Shown one piece after another: positions 57,044 through 64,000 of a DNA stretch of 64,000 nucleotides. Within the stretch, counting starts at the first letter, position 1. Each line of letters begins with the position of its first letter. Below the pieces are notes generated by a model. That model was not told the DNA's origin, ran no database searches, and was given only the letters and a program-made list of their open reading frames with translations. The DNA is from Schistocerca nitens (Eukaryota; Arthropoda; Insecta; Orthoptera; Acrididae): the NCBI RefSeq assembly GCF_023898315.1, contig NC_064623.1:21411640-21475639 (forward strand), written 5' to 3'. A program made the translations under genes and the position numbers.

Positions 57044-58188
57044 ATCATTGCTAACATTCGGTGGATTATGGAAAAAGCGAGAGAATTACAGAAAGATGTG
57101 TACCTCTGCTTTATTGACTACGCCAAAGCCTTTGACTGCGTTGATCACAACAAATTATGGAACGTACCGAAAAACATGGGTGTACCAGATCACCTCATTC
57201 ATCTGATACAGAGTTTATACCTTGACCGAGAAGCCACGGTGAGAACTATGTACGGAACAATGAAATGGATAAAGATTCAGAAAGGGGTCCGGCAAGGCTG
57301 CATACTGTCACCGTACTTATTCAATTTGTATGCAGAACATGTTATGAGGAATACGAGGCTAGATGAAGGAGGAACAGGAATTAAAATAGCTGGAATAAAT
57401 GTAAACAACCTCAGGTACGCGGATGATGCGATCCTGTTGGCAGAAAGTGAAGAAGAATTGACAAGACTCTTACTGAAGGTGAAAGATGAAAGTGAAAAGG
57501 CCGGTCTTATGCTGAATGTGAAGAAAACGAAAATTATGGCAACTACACCTACCAATTCATGGGATATAGCAGGGGAAACCATGGAGGTAGTGACCACATT
57601 CAGTTATCTCGGTTCACAGATCTCTGCTGATGGCGACTGCAGCCATGAAATCCGGAGACGCCTGTTGCTCGGTAGACAGGCGATGTCAAACCTTGACAAA
57701 GTTATAAGGTCCAGAGATATAACACTAGCAACAAAGATCCGTATTGTGAGGGCTACAGTCTTCCCAGTTGTGATGTATGGATGTGAGACCTGGAACATTA
57801 GAAAGGCTGAACGGCGAAGAATTGACTCCTTCGAATTGTGGTGTTGGAGGAAACTTCTTAGAGTTCCATGGACTGCAAAGAGAACCAACAGATCAATATT
57901 GGAGCAAATAAAACCAGATTTCTCCCTGGGAGGTCTAATGTTAAAACAAAAGCTGACCTACTTTGGACACACAATGCGAAGGCATGCCTCGCTGGAAAAA
58001 ACATTAATGCTGGGGAAGATTGAAGGAACTAGAAGAAGAGGACGTCAGAGGATGAGATGGATCGATGGCATCACAGAAGCAATGTGTTCCAACCTGGAAG
58101 GTCTACGGGAGAAAGTGCAAGACGGGAGAAAGTGCAAGACAGGAAAAAGTGGCGTGATTTGGTTCATGGGGTCACAAAGAGTCGGAAC
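57044..58188 (+). pseudogene. BovB-like RTE reverse transcriptase, frameshifted near the end
   Basis: It reads QIIANIRWIMEKARELQKDV, CFIDYAKAFDCVDHNKLW (palm motif A), GVRQGCILSPYLFNLYAEHV, NNLRYADDAILLAES (YADD catalytic box), GSQISADGDCSHEIRRRLLL, VFPVVMYGCETW and FELWCWRKLLRVPWTAKRTN, then LMLKQKLTYFGHTMRR and GRQRMRWIDGIT. A perfect 17-bp tandem duplication (58107-58123 and 58124-58140) shifts the frame near the C-terminus; the continuation is in the +1 frame (WRDLVHGVTKSRNRLNEYI). The match to the ruminant/squamate BovB ORF is from memory. The endonuclease is absent through truncation. Confidence 0.82.
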
Positions 58189-58204
58189 CGACTAAACGAA
58201 TATA
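57044..58204 (+). mobile_element. RTE LINE resembling BovB, 5'-truncated
   Basis: It begins inside the reverse transcriptase, just after a PLE tail, and ends with GGGGTCACAAAGAGTCGGAA (58168-58187) and CCGACTAAACGA, after which AT repeats and another PLE tail follow. That 3' end, as I remember it, closely parallels the BovB end (GGGGTCGCAAAGAGTCGGAC...). It is unlike the other RTE family here at 9964-12834. Confidence 0.8.
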
Positions 58205-58452
58205 TATATAAAAACAAAGATGATGTGACTTACCATACGAAAGCGCTGGCAGGTCGATAGACACACAAACAAACACAATCATACACACAAAATTCTAGTT
58301 TTCGCAACCAACGGTTGCTTCGTCAGGAAAGAGGGAAGGAGAGGGAAAGACGAAAGGATGTGGGTTTTAAGGGAGAGGGTAAGGAGTCATTCCAATCCTG
58401 GTAGCGGAAAGACTTACCTTAGGGGGAAAAAAGACAGGTGTACACTCGCACG

Positions 58453-58519
<67 letters not shown>

Positions 58520-58640
58520 CCAACCGCACATACACAGACACAAGCAGACATGAAATGTGTATGTTTGTTTGTCTGTGTGTCTATTGACCTGCCATCGCTT
58601 TTGTTTGGTGAGTCACATCATCTTTGTTTTTAGATATATA
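58205..58640. repeat. Inverted pair of PLE tails with (CA)n
   Basis: 58205-58552 (minus sense) starts 'aaaaacaaagatgatgtgac' and 58552-58640 (plus sense) ends 'agtcacatcatctttgtttt'. (CA)n fills 58455-58518. The right arm is much shorter than the left. Confidence 0.8.
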
Positions 58641-58799
58641 TCCCAATGTGTGCGTGAAGAAGAACAAAACTTTTAAGATGGTGGTATGGTGTGCAACTTC
58701 TTGTTAATTTTCTAATTGATCACTCAACAGTTCCTAGCAGTGTTAGTGGTTGCTTTTGCTCATTCCACTATTTATTACGTGAACCCTTCAACTAACATG

Positions 58800-58920
58800 A
58801 TACTTCCTGGCAGATTAAAACTGTTGCTGAACCGCGATTCGAACCCACACAGTTTTAATCTTCCAGAAAGTTCTTAAAACCAGCACATGCTATGCTGCAG
58901 AGTAGATGAATCATCCTGGA
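58800..58920 (-). repeat. tRNA-like dispersed repeat, short copy
   Basis: 'acttcctggcagattaaaac' at 58804-58823 and the B-box-like 'gcgattcgaaccc' follow, but the rest of the tRNA-like block is deleted. Then an inverted 'agttttaatcttccagaaag' lies at 58851-58870. Confidence 0.6.
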
Positions 58921-60071
58921 AACAACTGAAGACATAATTTAGAAAGAAATCTACTTACCATGCAGTAGCAGACACGCAAAAATACCAAATATGATAAATA
59001 AAGATAAATTTTAGAAATACATGCTTGTGTTGATTGTTGAGTCTGTCTTTTTATATACTTTGGTGTCTCCATTTCAGATTCTGTCCTGACTGACTCTTGC
59101 TTTAATTAAGAAGCCCATTTTCCAGAGGATGTAAATTTCAATTCATACAACTACTGATTTTAGCATCTATCCACTATGATGAAGCAGCCACCTTGTAAAT
59201 AATGTTTTTTCTTTGGTTTTTTATTGCAGCTTTTTGTGAAACTGCTTATGCTTCTGAAATGTCTTCTATTTTGGAAACACAGAATGCAGATTTGACATTA
59301 AGATAATTTATCTTGCAACAAGCTATTTAAACTCATTATATACAGTGTTCACATTGATGGAATGTTACAATTAGACCACATTTCATATTTACAATGGACA
59401 CAATGAGATGTTTGTTGAAATTTTTCCACCAAAATGAATATTTACATAAGATACAGTCTGCATACAGACTTTGGAATTGTCCTGTGTTGTAAGAGAGTAA
59501 CAGCCATCTGCCAAACTGCTAGAAGTTGCACATACGCACACACAACAAAAGACTAAAATATTACATGGCAGTAGAATCCAACTTTCAAACAGAAAAATGC
59601 TCTCAGCACTGTTTAAATCTTTAAGGACTACAACTTTACACTTATACTTTAGCCACTGAAACAAAAATTTCAGTTTACATGTTATCACTTCAACAGTTCA
59701 TCAATTCAGCTACAGGTTTATTTTAATACTGTTCTACAAAACTTCCTTCTAACCATTTTACCTACACTTCCACCTTCAAAGATCCCCGAGTAAAGTCAAT
59801 GAACAGGTATCACTTTAATGAATGTCAGTATTGAATATATAAGTAGACATACGGAATGGATAAATGAAAGCAACCGATCAATTTTGCTGTCTGCTAACGG
59901 GACATTAAATATATTTTACATTGTTTTGTACCCATATTACTGATGTCAACATATGAAAGCCTAAAGCCTACTGACAAAGAACTTTTTCTTTTACATTAAA
60001 ATGTAAGATACAGTAGCAAATATTTACACAGGTAAGAAATGCACCTAAAACCACCACATGGTACCTAACAC
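58921..60071 (-). other. Probable 3' UTR and flank of the minus-strand host gene
   Basis: No repeat is recognised in 58921-60071. It follows directly after the stop codon at 60072-60074 on the minus strand. AATAAA on the minus strand occurs at about 59717-59722 and 59219-59224, both candidate poly(A) signals. The assignment rests only on the neighbouring exon. Confidence 0.45.
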
Positions 60072-60222
60072 TTAGAACAGGATATCTTCATCTCCTTCAT
60101 CCAGTAGACTCGGAGTGTAGGTGACATCTTGGCCCGCCTTCAGTAACGCCTGTTTCTGTGCTTCTGCTTTAGCTTCAGCCTTGGCTCTGGCAATGCGTTT
60201 CTTGTCTTGAATCTTCTTCAAC
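60072..60222 (-). CDS. Terminal coding exon of an unrecognised host gene
   Basis: After an acceptor-like ATGTTGTAG (60231-60223 on the minus strand) the frame reads LKKIQDKKRIARAKAEAKAE, then AQKQALLKAGQDVTYTPSLL and DEGDEDILF before TAA at 60074-60072. The exon begins with the last base of a codon. The lysine/alanine/glutamate-rich run, probably a helical or coiled segment, is followed by an acidic C-terminus. This regular, non-repetitive composition suggests a conserved cellular protein. I do not recognise which one. Upstream exons would lie beyond a LINE-filled intron, probably outside the window. Confidence 0.55.
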
Positions 60223-60423
60223 CTACAACATTAAACAGTCACTGGAACACAAGGAAAAATACTTAACATAATCCCATTAAAAATATAGACAGTGCACAGG
60301 TTTTGACTATAATTAGTACATAAATTTATTTTGAGTAATTAGTTGTCTCATTCATCCATATATCTACATTGATACTCTGTAAATCACATTTAAGTGCCTG
60401 ACAGAGGGTTCATCGAACCACCT

Positions 60424-62215
60424 TCACAATTCTCTATTATTCCAATCTCGTATAGTGCATGGAAAGAACGAACACCTATACCTTTCCATACGAGTTATGA
60501 TTTCCCTTATTTTATCGTGGTGATCGTTTCTCCCTATGTACGTCGGTATCAACAAACTATTTTTGCATTCGGAGGAGAAAGTTGGTGATTGGATTTCGTG
60601 AGAAGATTCTGTCGCAATGAAAAACACCTTTCTTTTAATGATGTCCAGCCCAAATACTGTATCAATTCTGTGACACTCTCTCCCATATTTCGCGGTAATA
60701 CAAAACGTGCTGCCTTTCTTTGAACTTTTTCGATGTACTCCGTCAGTCCTAACTGGTAAGGATCCCACACCGCGCAGCAGTATTCTAAAAGAGGACGGAC
60801 AAGTGTAGTGTAGGCAGTCTCCTTAGTAGGTCTGTTGCACTTTCTAAATGTCCTGCCAATAAAACGCAGTCTCTGGTTAGCCTTCCCCACATGTGCTATG
60901 TGTTCCAATTTAAGTTGTTCGTTATTGTAATACCTAGGTATTTAGTTGAATTGGTTTTTAGATTAGACTGATTTATCGTATAACGAGTTCCTTTTAGCAC
61001 TCATGTGGATGACCTGACACTTTTCGTTATTTTGGGTCAACTGCCAATTTTCGCACCATTTAGATATCTTTCTAAATCGTTTTGCAATGTGTTTTGATCT
61101 TCTGATGACTTTATTAGTCGATAAACGACAGTGTCATCTGCAAACAACCTAAGACGGCTGTTCAGATTGCCTCCCAAATCGTTTATATAGATAAGGAACA
61201 GCAAAGGGCCTATAAAACTACCTTGGGGAATGCCAGAAATACTTCTGTTTTACTCGATGACTTTCTGTCAATTACTATGAACTGTGACCTCTCTGACAGG
61301 AAATCACACATCCAGTCACATAACTGAGACGATATTCCATAATGTGCATCTTCATATTTTCGCGGCACAAATAATGATTCATAAAATTTTGGGCGTGCAG
61401 CTGCATATATTTGACTACTACTTCTAATATTTCTGCTGAATACCGTCCAGCCATCTTCAGATGTGGCTGCACACCTGAAATTTATGTGGCTGCACACCTG
61501 AAATTTTATGGATCAATATTCCATAAGCACGCACTTTCACTACAAGCGGCTTGTGTGGTACAGTGTCAAAAGCCTTCTGGAAATCCAGAAATACGGAATC
61601 GATCTGAAATCCCTTGTCAATAGCACTCAACTCTTCATATGAATAAGGGGCTAGTTGTGTTTCAGAGTAACGGTGTTTGTAAACCCATGTTGACTGTGTG
61701 TCAAATAGACCGTTTCCTTCGAGGTAATTCATAATGTTCGAACACAATATATATTTCAAAATCCTAATGTATATCGACGTTAACGACATGGGCCTGTAAT
61801 TTAGTGGATTACTCCTACTACCTTTCTTGAATATTGGTGTGACCTGTGCAGCTTTCCAGTTTTTGGGTACGGATCTTTCGTCGAGCGAACGGTTGTATAT
61901 GATTGTTAAGTATGGAGCTAATGCATCAGCGTACTCCGAAAGGAACCTAATTGGTATACAGTCTGGACCAGAAGACTTGCTTTTATTAAGTGATTTAAGT
62001 TGCTTCACTACTCCGAGGGTATTTACTTCTACGTTACTCATGTTGGCAGCTGTTCTCGGTTCGAATTCTGGAATATTTACTTCGTCTTCTTTTGTGAAGG
62101 CATTTTGGAAGGCTGTGTTTAGTAACTCTGTTTTGGCAGTACTGTCTTCGATAGTATCTCCATTGCTATCGTGCCGAGAAGGCATTGATTGTTTCTTGCC
62201 GCTAACATACTTCAC
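60424..62215 (-). pseudogene. LINE reverse transcriptase and C-terminal region, decayed
   Basis: The frame 62215-61457 has SLNKSKSSGPDCIPIRFLSE, RSLDERSVPKNWKAAQVTPI, NPLNYRPMSLTSIYIRILKY and SVFLDFQKAFDTVPHKPLVV. After a break, 61497-61210 carries the next part (ISSQLCDWMCDFLSERSQF) with a stop where GVPQG is expected; the following part is in shifted frames. 60908-60549 has RFIGRTFRKCNRPTKE, AYTTLVRPLLEYCCAVWDPY and VQRKAARFVL. 60768-60424 ends with IRDWNNREL. The YADD area near 61130 is damaged. Confidence 0.78.
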
Positions 62216-62612
62216 ATATGACCAGAATCACTTTGGATTTTCTGCCAAGTTTCGAGACAAAGTTTTTTTTGTGGAAACTGTTATAGGAATCTCGCATTGA
62301 ATGCTGCACAAAATTTCGAGTTTCTGTAAAAGATCACCAATCTTGGGATTTTGCACCTATTTAAACTTGGCATGTTTGTTTTGTTGTTTCTGCAACAGTA
62401 TTCTATCCAATTTTGTGTAACAAGGAGGATCAGCTCTGTCATTTGTTAATTTATTTGGTATAAATCTCTCAATTGCTGCCGATAATATTTATTTCAATTC
62501 AAGCCACTTGTGGTCTACATTTATATTATTAATTTGGAATTTGTGGAGATTGTCTCTCAGGAAGGCGTCAAGTGAATTTTTATCTGCTTTTTTGAATAGG
62601 TATATTTTTTGC

Positions 62613-63443
62613 TTATTTTTGGAGGATTTGGGGGGTTACAATATTCAATCTCACTATGACAACCCTGTGTTCACTAATCCCTGTATCAGTTTTGATGCTC
62701 GTTATTAACTCAGGATTATTTGTTGCTAAGAGGTCAAGCGTGTTTTCACAACCGTTTACTATTCGTGTGGGCTCATGAACTAACTGCTCGAAATAATTTT
62801 CAGAGAATGCGTTTGGCCCGATTTCGGATGGTATTTTAGGTGTACCTCCGGAATTAAACATGTATTTTCGCCAACATATCGAGGGTAAATTAAAGTCACC
62901 ACCAACTATTATCGTATGAGTCGGGTACGTGTTTGAAATCAAACTCAAATTTTCTTTGAAACTTTCAGCAACTGTATCATCTGAATTTGGAGGTCGGTAA
63001 AAGGATCCAATTATTATTTTATACCAGTTGCCAACAATGATCTCTGCCCATATTAACTCTCAGGAAGTATCTACTTCAATTTTGCGACAAGTTGAACTAC
63101 TTCTAACAGCAACAAACACGCCACCGCCAACCGTGTTTAGCCTATCCTTTCGGAACACCATTAGGTTCTTTGCAAAAGTATCAGCTGAGCTTATATCCGT
63201 CTTCAGCCAACTTTCAGTGCCTATAACGATTTGAGCATCAGTGCTTTCTATTAGCGCTTGGAGCTCTGGTACTTTCCCAACACAGCTACGACAATTTACA
63301 ACTGTTATACCAGTGGTTCCTGTATCTATGTTCTTCCTGTGTTCGGCCTGCAGCCTTTGTGACTGAAGCCCTTCTTGTGTTTTCCCAAGACCCTCTACCC
63401 TAAAAAACCGCCCAATCCATGCCACACAGCCCCTGCTACCCAT
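62613..63443 (-). pseudogene. LINE endonuclease region, one stop
   Basis: 63443-63060 has GITVVNCRSCVGKVPELQAL, IVIGTESWLK (catalytic Glu) and RKDRLNTVGGGVFVAV. A stop at 63060-63062 is followed, in the same frame, by IIIGSFYRPPNSD, HTIIVGGDFNLPSICW and GISEHRVVIV. The catalytic SDH is changed to SEH. AP-type endonuclease of the CR1/Jockey kind; inactive. Confidence 0.75.
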
Positions 63444-63677
63444 GTAGTTGCCTCCTGCGTGTAGTGGACACCTGACCTATTCAGCGGAACCCAAAACCCA
63501 ACCACCCTTTGGCGCAAGTCGAGGGCGGCCTACAAGGTTGCAGAGCCGTCTGAGCCTCTGATTCAGACCCTCCACTCGGCTCTGTACCAGAGCTCCGCAA
63601 TCGGTCTTGTCGACTATGCTGCAAATGGTCAGCTCTGCTTTCATCTTGTAAGCAAGACTGGCAGCCTTTACCTTCTG

Positions 63678-63935
63678 TTAGCCGCTCAAAACCAGAGAGA
63701 ATCTATTCTGATTCAAAGTGACACACATCATTGGTACGACGTGAGCAACCACCTGCAGTTGGCTGCACTCTGTACTCTTCATCACATCCGGGAGGACACT
63801 TTCCACATCTGGAATGACTCCAACCGGTATGCACACAGAGTGCACATTGGTTTTCTTTCTCTTCATGTCAGCCAAGTCCCTAAGGGGCCCCACAATGTGC
63901 CTAACGTTGGAGCTCCCAACTAACAATAATCCCAC
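63678..63935 (-). pseudogene. LINE ORF1 fragment with SGNH-esterase-like motifs
   Basis: It starts MGLLLVGSSNVRHIVGPL, matching block I of SGNH hydrolases (GxSxxR-type, usually GDS). Then VCIPVGVIPDVESVLPDV and LQVVAHVVPMMCV follow, which look like the end of block II and a frame-shifted block III (xVxHVGTND). Esterase-type ORF1 proteins are known from CR1-clade LINEs. The fragment is broken by a shift near the end. A non-TE esterase is less likely given its place directly 5' of the LINE endonuclease. Confidence 0.55.
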
Positions 63936-64000
63936 CCTCTGTGACTGCCCGGATCTTGCAGGCTGAGTGGTTTCCTCTGAAACAGGACAGGCCGTGAAAG

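Larger units (their letters stand above)
60350..63945 (-). mobile_element. CR1-like LINE, long but decayed
   Basis: The minus strand holds, from 63945 down, an ORF1-like piece, the endonuclease (63443-62613), linker, reverse transcriptase (62215-61210) and C-terminal region (60908-60424), ending at about 60350 with a short GTAGAT-like tail ('aatgtagatatatgg'). It belongs with the LINEs at 24252-27236 and 37699-40226, and is the only copy that reaches an ORF1. It may continue past the window end. It lies upstream of the host exon on the same strand, so it is likely intronic. Confidence 0.8.

Noticed and set aside
56918-57050. N-terminal extension of the BovB-like frame
   Set aside because: It reads through the PLE tail; LINE similarity begins at about 57044.
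52564-58640. CRISPR-like or satellite array
   Set aside because: The repeats are PLE tails in alternating orientation, not regularly spaced direct repeats with spacers.

Overview
The window looks like a repeat-rich insect chromosome segment. It is AT-rich and has long gene-free stretches, and almost all recognisable coding sequence belongs to transposable elements (TEs). Several tRNA-derived short repeats, a 1.15-kb long-inverted-repeat element and the Penelope-like tails match, as I remember them, repeats common in grasshopper and locust genomes (Orthoptera, Schistocerca type). That assignment is inference from memory; no search was run.

Layout. 1-9.6 kb: unique sequence, a tRNA-like repeat, a LINE relic, a Tc1-like relic and a pair of 120-bp direct repeats. 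9.6-13.1 kb: an RTE-type LINE inserted in a tRNA-like repeat. 13.2-17 kb: a small inverted-repeat element and a LINE with an open 992-codon ORF. 18.06-28.43 kb: one Penelope-like element (PLE) split by later insertions: a hAT-like transposon that itself holds a Tc1-like transposon, a CR1-like LINE that holds two SINEs, and a further SINE. 28.4-37.1 kb: LINE scraps, PLE tail fold-backs, SINEs, a short PLE copy and the long-inverted-repeat element. 37.7-40.2 kb: a LINE with one in-frame stop. 41.4-46.9 kb: a Ty3/gypsy LTR retrotransposon with both LTRs and a 4-bp target duplication. 47.5-48.9 kb: a piggyBac-like relic. 49.1-52.2 kb: a tRNA-like repeat and a decayed RTE. 52.6-58.6 kb: a cluster of PLE copies including a 3.46-kb inverted pair, and a truncated RTE resembling the BovB family. 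60.07-60.22 kb: what appears to be the last coding exon of a host gene on the minus strand. 60.35-64 kb: a decayed CR1-like LINE whose first ORF resembles an SGNH esterase.

The units do not form an operon or pathway. What links them is insertion history. Several junctions keep target-site duplications that give relative ages. PLE tails occur repeatedly as outward-facing inverted pairs, and each carries a small hairpin framed by motifs that recall a hammerhead ribozyme core.
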